From assembly GCA_002339015.1 (NCBI GenBank), contig DDJC01000062.1:61906-125905 (forward strand): a stretch of DNA of 64,000 nucleotides, given 5' to 3'. The stretch is from Burkholderiales bacterium UBA1834. GTDB taxonomy: Bacteria > Pseudomonadota > Gammaproteobacteria > Burkholderiales > Burkholderiaceae_C. Made by a program: the position numbers and the translations under genes. Below the pieces are notes generated by a model that searched no databases, was not told where the DNA came from, and saw only the letters and a list, made by a program, of their open reading frames with translations. How positions within the stretch are numbered: the stretch's first letter is position 1; each line of letters starts with the position of its first letter. This document shows, piece by piece, positions 24,723-32,348 of the stretch.

Positions 24723-25538
24723 TCAGGCCGCCTTCGGACTCAGGGCCACGCCGCCGTGCATTGCGCCGCGGTGCCGGGCGTACATCTGGCGCACCCAGGC
24801 CATCGAGGGACGCACCTGCCAGGGGGCTGCCGCGCCGGCCATGGTCTGGCGGAAGGTGGGATCGCCATACACCGGGTGCTCTGAAGGGCAGGCCAGCGGC
24901 GCCAGCAATGAAGCCGCAGTCAGATCGGCCGTGCTGAGTTGGCCGCCGACCAGGTAGGTACGGCCATCGGCCAGGCGCGTGTCCAGCCAATCCACCGCCT
25001 GGCCGATGCGCTGGTGCGCGCGCGCCGCGCCGGCCGCGGTGATGTTCAGCTTGCGCCGGAAGGCCCATTGGATCAGCGGGTAGGCGCGGCGGATGAACGC
25101 GGCCTGGGCTGGCGCGGCGTGGTCCGTCCACAGGCGCTTGATGTGCTCGTCGCCGCTGCCGAAGCTGTGCGCGTACAGGTAGCGGGCCACGTCCTTGCCG
25201 ATGGCATCGAAGCGTTTGGCCACGTCCTCGATCTCGGGCAGGTGGGCTGCGGGCATCAAGGCCATCGGGCCGTGGTGCTCGCGCAGCCATTGCAGGATGC
25301 GGGGGCTGTCCTGGATGCTGCCGTGCGGTGTCTTGAGCACGGGCAGCGTGGTCTGGCCGCGCTTGCCCATGGTCAGGGCCGGCAGCAGGTGAAAGACAGG
25401 GGTGAGGCACACCTCGCGGTAGGCGATGCCACTGGCATCCAGCGTCCAGCGGATCTTCTCGCTGTAGTGCGACATCGCGAAGGTGTAGAGCGTGTAGGGG
25501 GGCGTGGGAGGCATGGGCTGCGTCGGGTTCATCGTCAT
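24723..25538 (-). CDS. Glutathione S-transferase-like protein
   Basis: 271 residues from ATG 25538 (a second ATG two codons in is also possible). The N-terminal thioredoxin-fold half reads YTLYTFAMSHYSEKIRWTLDASGIAYREV, then TTLPVLKTPHGSIQDSPRILQWL, giving the cis-Pro and the Asp/Ser that hold the glutathione gamma-glutamyl group. The C-terminal half is helical, with LVGGQLSTADLTAASLLAPL. The active-site residue would be Ser or Tyr near residues 23-25 (SHYS). The second GST-like gene ends two bases upstream on the same strand, so they form one transcript. Substrate unknown. Confidence 0.83.
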   Translation of the reverse strand: MTMNPTQPMPPTPPYTLYTFAMSHYSEKIRWTLDASGIAYREVCLTPVFHLLPALTMGKRGQTTLPVLKTPHGSIQDSPRILQWLREHHGPMALMPAAHLPEIEDVAKRFDAIGKDVARYLYAHSFGSGDEHIKRLWTDHAAPAQAAFIRRAYPLIQWAFRRKLNITAAGAARAHQRIGQAVDWLDTRLADGRTYLVGGQLSTADLTAASLLAPLACPSEHPVYGDPTFRQTMAGAAAPWQVRPSMAWVRQMYARHRGAMHGGVALSPKAA

Positions 25539-25540
25539 CG

Positions 25541-26455
25541 TCAGGCCTGCTGAAGGCGGTAGCCCAGGCGGGGGAAATGCACGTGCACGCGGCCGGCGCG
25601 TTCTGTGTCCAGCGCCAGGGTCACGCGCTGGGTGTCCAGGTGCACCAGCGTGCCGGTCACGGTGGTGCCGTGGCCCAGCAGTTCCGGGCGAATGCTCACG
25701 GTTCGGCCCAAGGGCAGGCCGCTCGGATCAGGCGTGTCGCTGGTGGGCAAGGGCAGGCCAGCCGGTGTCGCCGCTTGTGCCATGGCGATGGCCTCGTCGG
25801 CGCCCAGGTCCATGCGCTGGCCATGTCCGAAGGCGCGCAGGCGTTCCATCCAGGCCTGCGTGGCCGGGAAGGGGCTGAAGTCGAAGCGGCCATTGCGCGC
25901 GAACCACAAGGTGCTGTAGAGCGTGAAATCGCCGCTGCCCGGCCGCACACCATTGACGAAGCCAGGCCCGCCGGCCAGCCCGCGCTCGATCCAGGCGATC
26001 TGGGTGGCCAGGGCCTGCGCGGCCATGGGCACGGAGGCCTTGAGTGCGGCGCGGTCCAGCGGCGCACCGCGCAGGGCGGCCCGGTCGGCCAGGAAGGCGT
26101 CATCCAGGTGATCCACGATGGCGCCCAGCGTGTAGGCCACGGCCTGGCCGAACAGGTTCACGTCCACCCAATGCTCGACCACCTCGTTCCAACCGGGCGA
26201 CACGGTGGTCGCGGCGGGCGACGGGGCCAGGCGCTCGATCTCCTGCGCGATCAGGCGCGTGTCGCAGTAGAGGTCTGCGCCCAGCTGCAGCACGGGCACC
26301 TTGCGGTAGCCACCGGTCAGCGCGACCAGATCGGGCTTGGGCGCGATGCGCGGCACGATGACCGAGTGCCAGCGCAGGCCCTTGTAGCCCAGCAGGGTGC
26401 GGATCTTCTCCGCGTAAGGGGATTCAGGGTAGTGGTGGAGGATGGGGGTGCTCAC
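25541..26455 (-). CDS. Glutathione S-transferase-like protein with extra C-terminal domain
   Basis: 304 residues using GTG 26455, which starts the thioredoxin fold (STPILHHYPESPYAEKIRTLLG). A GTG at 26503 is in frame but adds a basic tail without similarity. The GST N-domain has YRKVPVLQLGADLYCDTRLIAQEIE. The helical domain includes FVNGVRPGSGDFTLYSTLWF. About 85 residues follow that are not usual for GSTs (RTVSIRPELLGHGTTVTGTLVHLD), predicted as a small beta domain. It shares a transcript with the following GST-like gene, and its promoter region faces the AraC-type gene. Confidence 0.8.
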   Translation of the reverse strand: MSTPILHHYPESPYAEKIRTLLGYKGLRWHSVIVPRIAPKPDLVALTGGYRKVPVLQLGADLYCDTRLIAQEIERLAPSPAATTVSPGWNEVVEHWVDVNLFGQAVAYTLGAIVDHLDDAFLADRAALRGAPLDRAALKASVPMAAQALATQIAWIERGLAGGPGFVNGVRPGSGDFTLYSTLWFARNGRFDFSPFPATQAWMERLRAFGHGQRMDLGADEAIAMAQAATPAGLPLPTSDTPDPSGLPLGRTVSIRPELLGHGTTVTGTLVHLDTQRVTLALDTERAGRVHVHFPRLGYRLQQA

Positions 26456-26547
26456 GTTGCGGCGTCGCTTTCTGAAGGTCGTTGCATGGATTGTGGGGAG
26501 CACGGTCCCTGCCTAGAATTGTCATTTTGGACATCTTTGAGGCTGAT

Positions 26548-27561
26548 ATGGACAATGTGGCGGCTGCGCCAAGCCGGTCGCCCAGGCCGGCGAAGCAGAT
26601 TCACCGCGTGGCCGTGGTGCTGTGCCGCCATCACAGCCTGGCCAGCCTGGGCCTGGTGATGGACACCTTGCGCATGGCCAATCAGGTGCCCGGCGCGCAC
26701 CGCTTCGAACTGCTGCGGGTGAGCGCCGACGGTCAGCCCGTGCCGCATCCCGATGGCCTGCTGGGTGTCGATGGCGGCGTGGCCCTGCTGGCCCAGGCCC
26801 GGGCGGTGCTGATCCCCTCGCTGTGGACGCAGGGCGATGCGGCCGTGGCCGAGAACGCCGTGCTGATCCAGGCCTTGCGCGATCTGCCGCCAGCCGTCAT
26901 GGTGGCGTCGCTGTGCACGGGCGCCTACCTGCTGGCTGCCACCGGGCGCCTGGACAGCCAGCCCGCCACTTTGCACTGGAACCTGGCCGAGGCCTTCCAG
27001 CAGCGCTTCCCGCAGGTGCGGGTGCAGGTGCAGGAGACACTCACTGAAGCGGGCAGCTTGATCTGCTCCGGGGGCTCCATGGCCGCCATGGACGGCTGCC
27101 TGCACGTGCTGCGCCGCCTGGCCGACCGCGACACGGCCCGGCGCGTGGCCCAGATGATGGTGATGGACGAGCGCCACGGCCCGCAGACCCAGTACATGCC
27201 GGCCTATGGCTGGCGCCGCCATGGCGATCCGGAGATGCGCCGCGTCGAAGCCTGCCTGGTGGCGCGCCATGCCGAGCCCCTGACGCTGGACGAGCTGGCC
27301 GCCCTGGCCCACGTCAGCGTGCGCACCCTGCAGCGGCGCTTCCTGGCCGCCACGGGCCTGACGCCGATCCAGTACCAGCAGGCCGTGCGCATCGAGCGCG
27401 CCAAGGCACTGCTGGAGGCGGGCCAACTGGCCGTGCCCGAGGTGGCCGCGCAGGTCGGCTACCAGGACAGGGTGGCCTTCGGCCGCCTGTTCAAGAAGGC
27501 GGCGGGCATGACACCGGCGGCCTGGCGACAGCGGCATCCCGCGTTTGATTTCACCCAATGA
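26548..27561 (+). CDS. GlxA-type AraC-family transcriptional regulator
   Basis: 337 residues from ATG 26548, with GAGG five bases upstream; an earlier start at 26482 has no ribosome site. Residues about 15-200 are a DJ-1/PfpI-like class I glutamine-amidotransferase fold (VAVVLCRHHSLASLGLVMDTLRMAN ... VASLCTGAYLLAATGRLDSQPATLHW ... ICSGGSMAAMDGCLHVL). The nucleophile-elbow Cys is present in SLCTGAY, but these regulators are usually not enzymes. The C-terminus has two AraC helix-turn-helix motifs: LTLDELAALAHVSVRTLQRRF and VPEVAAQVGYQDRVAFGRLF. It faces the two GST-like genes and may control them. Confidence 0.88.
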   Translation: MDNVAAAPSRSPRPAKQIHRVAVVLCRHHSLASLGLVMDTLRMANQVPGAHRFELLRVSADGQPVPHPDGLLGVDGGVALLAQARAVLIPSLWTQGDAAVAENAVLIQALRDLPPAVMVASLCTGAYLLAATGRLDSQPATLHWNLAEAFQQRFPQVRVQVQETLTEAGSLICSGGSMAAMDGCLHVLRRLADRDTARRVAQMMVMDERHGPQTQYMPAYGWRRHGDPEMRRVEACLVARHAEPLTLDELAALAHVSVRTLQRRFLAATGLTPIQYQQAVRIERAKALLEAGQLAVPEVAAQVGYQDRVAFGRLFKKAAGMTPAAWRQRHPAFDFTQ

Positions 27562-27590
27562 AAATATGGAAATTGTCTGAGAAAAAGGCC

Positions 27591-27617
27591 TAAAGCACCC
27601 TTCTTTTGCGTCGATAG
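27591..27617 (+). promoter_or_regulatory. Sigma-28 (FliA)-type promoter
   Basis: TAAAGCAC at 27591-27598, an 11-base spacer, and GTCGATAG at 27610-27617. The enterobacterial FliA consensus is TAAAGTTT-N11-GCCGATAA, so spacing is exact and 5/8 plus 6/8 bases agree. Transcription would start near 27624, 13 bases before the next ATG. Confidence 0.75.
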
Positions 27618-27636
27618 AACGACCAAGAGGTGCACT

Positions 27637-27936
27637 ATGAAACCAGTTTCCACCATCGCCCTGTCGGGCATGCAGGCCGCTCGGGTTCAACTTGACGTGG
27701 CCGCACACAACATCGCCAACGTGCAGACAACGGGCTTTCGGCGCCAGCAGGTGGCGCAGCAGGCGCAGCCCGAGGGCGGTGTCACGACCACGGTCAGCCT
27801 GGTCAACACGCCCGGCCCGGATTTCACGGGTGATGTGGTCAACCAGTTGGGCGCTGGCTATGCTTTCGTGGCCAATCTGAAGACCATCGAGACCGACCAG
27901 CAGATGACCGGCACGCTGCTGGACATTACTGCTTGA
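27637..27936 (+). CDS. Minimal flagellar rod/hook-like protein (99 residues)
   Basis: ATG 27637 follows AAGAGGT. Residues 8-37 match the N-terminal flagellar basal-body-rod motif (SGMQAARVQLDVAAHNIANV ... TTGFRRQ), shared by FlgB, FlgC, FlgF and FlgG. The C-terminal 35 residues (LGAGYAFVANLKTIETDQQM ... GTLLDI) match the C-terminal helix of the same axial proteins. Only about 30 residues separate the two, so it is shorter than FlgC (about 135) and lacks any surface domain. No other flagellar structural gene lies nearby. A sigma-28-type promoter directly precedes it, which indicates late flagellar expression. Its place in the flagellum, if any, is unknown. Confidence 0.8.
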   Translation: MKPVSTIALSGMQAARVQLDVAAHNIANVQTTGFRRQQVAQQAQPEGGVTTTVSLVNTPGPDFTGDVVNQLGAGYAFVANLKTIETDQQMTGTLLDITA

Positions 27937-28011
27937 TGAGACCGGCTGAAGTGATCGCCTGACCCCGCGCAGGCACGCGGGCCGCGCGCCCGCGCTACAG
28001 TTCGGCCCAGC

Positions 28012-29211
28012 ATGAGCCGACGCTGGATCGCCCACCTGGACATGGACGCCTTCTACGCGTCCGTCGAACTGCTGCGCTACCCGCAGCTCAAGGGCCTGCC
28101 GGTGGTCATCGGTGGTGGCCGGCGCCACCAGCCCGAGCCCCAGCCCGACGGCGCCCTGCGCTTTTCGACCCTGCGCCATTACGCCGGCCGGGGCGTGGTC
28201 ACCACGGCCACCTACGCGGCCCGCGCCTTCGGCGTGCACTCGGCGATGGGCCTGATGAAGGCCGCCGCCCTGGCGCCCGACGCCATCCTGCTGCCCACCG
28301 ATTTCGACGAGTACCGCCGCTATTCGCGCCTGTTCAAGGCCGCCGTGAGCGAGATCGCGCCGGTGATGGAAGACCGGGGCATCGACGAGATCTACCTCGA
28401 TCTGACCGACATCCCCGGTGCGCAGGACACGACGGACGATGACCCGCTGGCCGGCATCCGCGCCCTGGGCCAGCGTCTGAAAGATGCCGTGCACCAGGCC
28501 ACCGGCCTGACGTGTTCCGTCGGCATCACGCCCAACAAGCTGCTGTCCAAGCTGTGCTCGGACCTGGACAAGCCCGATGGCCTGACCCTGCTGGAGCTGG
28601 ACGGCCTTCCCGACCGGATCTGGCCCCTGCCGGCCAAGCGCATCAACGGCATCGGCCCCAAGGCCAGCGCCAAGCTTGAAGCGTTGGGCGTGAACACCAT
28701 CGGCGAACTGGCCGCGGCCACGCCCGAATGGCTGGTGGACAACTTCGGCGCCAACTACGGCCAGTGGCTGCACGAGGCGGCGCATGGCCGTGATGACCGG
28801 CCCGTCGTCACCTACCGCGAGCCCAAATCCCTCAGCCGCGAGACCACCTTCGAGCGTGACCTGCACCCGCGGCAGGATCGGGAGGCGCTGGGCGCGATCT
28901 TCACGCGCCTGTGCGAGCAGGTGGCCAGCGACCTGGCGCGCAAGGGCTTCGAGGGGCGCAGCGTGGGTGTGAAACTGCGCTATGACGACTTCAAGATCGT
29001 GACCCGGGTGGTGACACTGCCCGTGCACACCCAGGATGCAGCCATCATCCGCCAGTGGGCCGGGCGCTGCCTGAAGACCGTGCCGCTGGACCAGCGCCTG
29101 CGACTGATCGGCGTGAAGGTGGAGAACCTGCGCCGCCCGGGCAGCGTGCCGGTGGTGGCGCAGGAGACTGAAGCCGGCTGGCGCGTGGGCGAGTCCTTGC
29201 CACTGTTCTGA
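28012..29211 (+). CDS. dinB: DNA polymerase IV (Y-family translesion polymerase)
   Basis: 399 residues. The catalytic core is intact: WIAHLDMDAFYASVELL with the first metal Asp, VTTATYAARAFGVHSAMG in the fingers, RGIDEIYLDLTD with the Asp-Glu pair, and CSVGITPNKLLSKLCSDLDKPDGL. The helix-hairpin-helix follows (INGIGPKASAKLEALGV), then the little-finger domain. A short insert after VVIGGGRR (HQPEPQPDGALRFSTLRHYAGR) lengthens the fingers loop compared with E. coli DinB. No clear LexA box is visible upstream. A beta-clamp-binding tail may be in VGESLPLF at the end. It converges with the DUF2239 gene. Confidence 0.92.
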   Translation: MSRRWIAHLDMDAFYASVELLRYPQLKGLPVVIGGGRRHQPEPQPDGALRFSTLRHYAGRGVVTTATYAARAFGVHSAMGLMKAAALAPDAILLPTDFDEYRRYSRLFKAAVSEIAPVMEDRGIDEIYLDLTDIPGAQDTTDDDPLAGIRALGQRLKDAVHQATGLTCSVGITPNKLLSKLCSDLDKPDGLTLLELDGLPDRIWPLPAKRINGIGPKASAKLEALGVNTIGELAAATPEWLVDNFGANYGQWLHEAAHGRDDRPVVTYREPKSLSRETTFERDLHPRQDREALGAIFTRLCEQVASDLARKGFEGRSVGVKLRYDDFKIVTRVVTLPVHTQDAAIIRQWAGRCLKTVPLDQRLRLIGVKVENLRRPGSVPVVAQETEAGWRVGESLPLF

Positions 29212-29240
29212 TCGCTGATCGGCTTGGTGGCGGCGGATCG

Positions 29241-29957
29241 TCAGCAGTGGCTTGAGCGATCCGGATCTTGGCCTTGACTCGGCATGGCGGCGTCTGGCGG
29301 CTGTGGCACTGGCCCGAACGCGGGCTCCGCCAATCGCCGGCTGTGGTCGCGCAGATCCGTGGGCCAGGCCTGCGTCAGCTCGGTGAATCGCTCACGCTGG
29401 CCGGCATACAACGCGCGTGCGGCGTCTTCGTAGCCGGGCAGATTGCCCGCCATGGCCATCATGAAACGGTCAGCGCTGGTCTGGGCCTGGCGGATGCGTG
29501 CCTGGTGGGTGGAGGCGGCCCGCGCGGTGTCGACCAGCTTGCGCAAGGTCACCGAGGCGCCGCCGGGCTGCGCGGCCAGCCAGTCCCAGTGGCGTGGCAG
29601 CAGGGTCACTTCACGGGCGACCACACCCAGCTTGGGACGGCCGGGGCTGCGCGCCTGGGGGTCGGCAGCCATGGATTCAGCGTGGCTGACAGGAGGTGGC
29701 AACAGGCGCGCAGCGATGTCGTCGGCGCTGCCGCGCAGATCCAGGTCGACCAGACAGCCGGTCTGGTCGTCGAAAGTCAGTGCGCTGGTGCCCGGATCGC
29801 CCTGCAGGGTCGCCTGCACCGTCAGGGCCACCTCCAGCGGTACGCCTCGTGCCAACAGCCGGGTGCCGGCAAAGGCTGTCCATTGCGCGGCGGGGGCTGG
29901 TTCAGGGGAGGGGGGCGTGTCGAGGGACATGGTCATGGTGCGTGCTGGCGCCGACAT
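29241..29957 (-). CDS. DUF2239 family protein
   Basis: 238 residues from ATG 29957. The frame extends to 30005, but a strong promoter on this strand has its -10 at 29984-29989, so translation must begin after that; ATGs at 29936 and 29930 are alternatives. The DUF2239 hallmarks are TAFAGTRLLARGVPLEVALTV, LTFDDQTGCLVDLDLRGS, GRPKLGVVAREVTLLPRHWD and ALYAGQRERF. The Gly-Arg-Pro-Lys-Leu and Glu-Val-Thr-Leu-Leu segments are the best-conserved part and may touch nucleic acid (inference). Function is unknown. Its promoter overlaps two ACCCGGGT palindromes. Confidence 0.82.
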   Translation of the reverse strand: MSAPARTMTMSLDTPPSPEPAPAAQWTAFAGTRLLARGVPLEVALTVQATLQGDPGTSALTFDDQTGCLVDLDLRGSADDIAARLLPPPVSHAESMAADPQARSPGRPKLGVVAREVTLLPRHWDWLAAQPGGASVTLRKLVDTARAASTHQARIRQAQTSADRFMMAMAGNLPGYEDAARALYAGQRERFTELTQAWPTDLRDHSRRLAEPAFGPVPQPPDAAMPSQGQDPDRSSHC

Positions 29958-29983
29958 GGCGCTGCAGAGGAGGGCTGGCTTGA

Positions 29984-30012
29984 AATTTACCCGGGTTAAA
30001 TTCATCTGTCAA
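29984..30012 (-). promoter_or_regulatory. Sigma-70-type promoter of the DUF2239 gene
   Basis: Reading leftward: TTGACA at 30012-30007, a 17-base spacer and TAAATT at 29989-29984. Transcription would start near 29977. This decides the start codon of the gene in favour of 29957 or later. Confidence 0.65.
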
Positions 30013-30027
30013 TATTACCCGGGTAAA
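29986..30027. promoter_or_regulatory. Pair of ACCCGGGT palindromic operators, 28 bases apart
   Basis: Site 1 TTTACCCGGGTTAAA (29986-30000) and site 2 ATTACCCGGGTAAAA (30014-30028) share the self-complementary core ACCCGGGT with A/T flanks. Centre-to-centre distance is 28 bases, close to three helical turns. Site 1 overlaps the -10 and spacer of the DUF2239 promoter. The bound regulator is not encoded next door and is unknown. Confidence 0.7.
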
Positions 30028-30036
30028 ATTACAGGC

Positions 30037-30063
30037 TCAAGAGAAACGGTCCGCGCCCGATAT
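30037..30063 (+). promoter_or_regulatory. Sigma-28-type promoter of the GGDEF gene
   Basis: TCAAGAGA at 30037-30044, an 11-base spacer, and CCCGATAT at 30056-30063. Spacing is exact for FliA, and TCAAG is the -35 form I recall from pseudomonads. Lies 37 bases before the ATG at 30101. Confidence 0.55.
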
Positions 30064-30100
30064 CCCCGGTGACCTTCTTTCTGGAACACCACCCTTGTCC

Positions 30101-31258
30101 ATGTCCCTGGGGTCTGCCACGTCGCTGCCCGCCCTGGAGTCTCAAGCACCCCAAAGCGACGACCAACTGGCCCGGCGCTGCGTGCTCGACACCGCGGCGC
30201 GCAGTGCCACGGGCACCTTCGTCTACCCTGCCATCTGGTTCACGCTCGTGCTGGCGACCGGCACGCACGAGCGCTGGCCCCTGTTCGCCTGGCTGAACGT
30301 GCTGGGCTTGGGTGGGCTGGCGGTGCTGCGCATGGGCCTGAACCACCGGCTGCCGCACCTGCTGACCGTGCACCAGCGCGCCACCAGCTGGGCGTTCACG
30401 GTGCTGACCTTGCTGATGGCCTTGTACTGGGGCGCGCTCACAGCTGTCTGCATGGCGCGTGCGCCGGACGAGACCTTGTCGTGGGTGATGCTGGCCGCGA
30501 CGGTGGGTTTTTGTGCCGGGGGCAACACCATGGTGGGCATCCATCCGGCGCTGCGCCTGACTTACCCGGGCCTGATGATCGCGCCGGTCTTCGCGGTGGA
30601 ACTGCTGATGCCCACCGCCTCGCACCTGATGATGGCGGCGCTGGAAGGCGCCTTCGGTGTCTACCTGGTGCGCTCCTCCCGCGTGGTGCACGACGACTAC
30701 TGGCAGATGCTGCAGACGCAGCGCCTCTCGGATGCGCGTGCCCGCAGCCTGGAGCTGGCCAGCCTGACTGACGGGCTCACGCAGATCCCCAACCGCCCGC
30801 ACTTCGACCGCCAGTTCCATTACGAGTGGGAGCGCCAGTGCCGCCACGGCGCGCCGGTGTCCGTGATGCTGGTCGACCTGGACCACTTCAAGGCCATCAA
30901 CGACACCTATGGCCACCCCTTCGGCGATGCCTGCCTGCAGGCCGTGAGCCGCGCCTTGAGCGAGACCATGGGCCGCTCCACCGATTTCGTGGCGCGCTAT
31001 GGCGGCGAGGAGTTCGCCGTGCTGCTGGCGCAGACCGATGGCGAAGGTGCCCGCATCGTGGCCGAGCGTCTGCTGCAGCAGGTGCGTGAAGTCAGCCTGA
31101 GCTACCAAGGGGCGCCGGTGCGCATCACCTGCAGCATCGGCGTGGCGTCGACCGTGCCGCACGGCAGCGAGCTGCCCGAGGCGTTGATCAAGCGGGCCGA
31201 CGACGCCCTGTACCGGGCCAAGCACCACGGGCGCAACCGCGCCGAAATGGCGGTCTGA
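30101..31258 (+). CDS. Membrane diguanylate cyclase (GGDEF domain)
   Basis: 385 residues from ATG 30101 (TTG 30095 also in frame). About 190 N-terminal residues hold five or six membrane helices (FVYPAIWFTLVLATG, FAWLNVLGLGGLAVLRMGL, SWAFTVLTLLMALYWGALTA, WVMLAATVGFCAGG, LMIAPVFAVELLMP), a MASE-like sensor of unrecognised type. The GGDEF domain has DGLTQIPNRPHFD, VDLDHFKAINDTYGH and the active loop RYGGEEFAVLL, so catalysis is expected. RSTD precedes the loop by five residues and is a proper RxxD inhibitory site. It makes c-di-GMP at the inner membrane. No EAL domain. A sigma-28-type promoter upstream suggests expression with late flagellar genes. Confidence 0.9.
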   Translation: MSLGSATSLPALESQAPQSDDQLARRCVLDTAARSATGTFVYPAIWFTLVLATGTHERWPLFAWLNVLGLGGLAVLRMGLNHRLPHLLTVHQRATSWAFTVLTLLMALYWGALTAVCMARAPDETLSWVMLAATVGFCAGGNTMVGIHPALRLTYPGLMIAPVFAVELLMPTASHLMMAALEGAFGVYLVRSSRVVHDDYWQMLQTQRLSDARARSLELASLTDGLTQIPNRPHFDRQFHYEWERQCRHGAPVSVMLVDLDHFKAINDTYGHPFGDACLQAVSRALSETMGRSTDFVARYGGEEFAVLLAQTDGEGARIVAERLLQQVREVSLSYQGAPVRITCSIGVASTVPHGSELPEALIKRADDALYRAKHHGRNRAEMAV

Positions 31259-31318
31259 GGCCGCGCACAGGCCCTGCAGCCTGGGCTGAACGGCGCGGGC
31301 GCGGCGGCTGCCGCCAGC

Positions 31319-32335
31319 TCAGTGCGCCACCTCCAGCACGATCTTGCCGATGTGGTCGCCGCCTTCCATCAGGCGGTGCGCCTCGGCGGCCTGCGCCAGT
31401 GGGAAGGTGGCGTGGATCAGCGGCAGGCAACGGCCGGCGTTGAGCGCGGGCCACACCAGGCGCTGCAGCTCGCGGGCCACGGCGGCTTTCTCGTCGCGCG
31501 TGCGGGCACGCATGGTCGAGCCGGTGATGGTCAGGCGCCGGCTGGCCACGGTCACAAGGTCCAGCTGCTCGGCACGTGCGCCGCCCAGGAAACCGATGAT
31601 CAGCAGGCGGCCATCGACCGCCAGGGTGGCGATGTTGCGCTGGAAGTAGGCCGCGCCCATGATGTCCAGGATGGCATCCACCCCGCGTCCGCCCGTGGCG
31701 GCCATCACCTCGCGGTTGAAATCCTGCTCGCGGTGGTGGATGGGCTCGCCGCCCAGCTGGCGCACGGCCTCGCACTTGTCGGCGCTGCCGGCCGTGGCGA
31801 AGGCGCGCACACCGAACTCCTTGGCCAGCATCAGCGCGGTGGTGCCGATGCCGCTGGTGCCGCCATGGATCAGCACCGAATCCCCGGCCTTCACGCGGCC
31901 CATCATGAACACATTGGCCCACACGGTGAAGAAGGTCTCGGGGATGGCCGCGGCCTGCACTGCGCTCAGGCCCTTGGGCCAGGGCAGTGCCTGCGTGGCC
32001 GGCACGGTGCAGTACTGCGCATAACCGCCGCCATTGACCAGCGCACACACCTTGTCGCCCGGCACGAAGCCTTGCGCACCCGGGCCCACACGCACCACGG
32101 TGCCGGCCACTTCCAGCCCTGGCGTGGGATTGGCGCCCGGCGGCGGCGGGTACTTGCCCTGGCGCTGCAGCACATCGGGCCGGTTGATGCCGGCCGCCTC
32201 CACACGGATCAGCAACTCGCCTTCGGTGGGCTGGGGCAGGGGCACGGTGTGGGCCTGCAGCACATCGGGTGCGCCGGGCGCGGTGATGGCGATCTCCTGC
32301 ATCGACTCGGGCAGGGCGGGTTCCTGGAAAGGCAT
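31319..32335 (-). CDS. NAD(P)H quinone oxidoreductase, PIG3-type medium-chain reductase
   Basis: 338 residues from ATG 32335; ATG 32302 (MQEIAITAPGAP) is a shorter alternative that matches the family start more closely. The zinc-free MDR fold is clear: EGELLIRVEAAGINRPDVLQR ... KYPPPPGANPTPGLEVAG, then the coenzyme domain with VLIHGGTSGIGTTALMLAKE, which prefers NADPH. The PIG3/QOR group reduces quinones or enals in the cytoplasm. It is 14 bases downstream of the BNR-propeller gene on the same strand, so probably in the same transcript as that gene and the MoaD-like gene. Confidence 0.88.
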   Translation of the reverse strand: MPFQEPALPESMQEIAITAPGAPDVLQAHTVPLPQPTEGELLIRVEAAGINRPDVLQRQGKYPPPPGANPTPGLEVAGTVVRVGPGAQGFVPGDKVCALVNGGGYAQYCTVPATQALPWPKGLSAVQAAAIPETFFTVWANVFMMGRVKAGDSVLIHGGTSGIGTTALMLAKEFGVRAFATAGSADKCEAVRQLGGEPIHHREQDFNREVMAATGGRGVDAILDIMGAAYFQRNIATLAVDGRLLIIGFLGGARAEQLDLVTVASRRLTITGSTMRARTRDEKAAVARELQRLVWPALNAGRCLPLIHATFPLAQAAEAHRLMEGGDHIGKIVLEVAH

Positions 32336-32348
32336 GGTGGAATCGGAC

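Noticed and set aside
26452..29028. 858-residue antisense frame over the AraC, flagellar-like and dinB genes
   Set aside because: Runs across three recognised genes and their promoters without any recognisable domain; codon-bias shadow.
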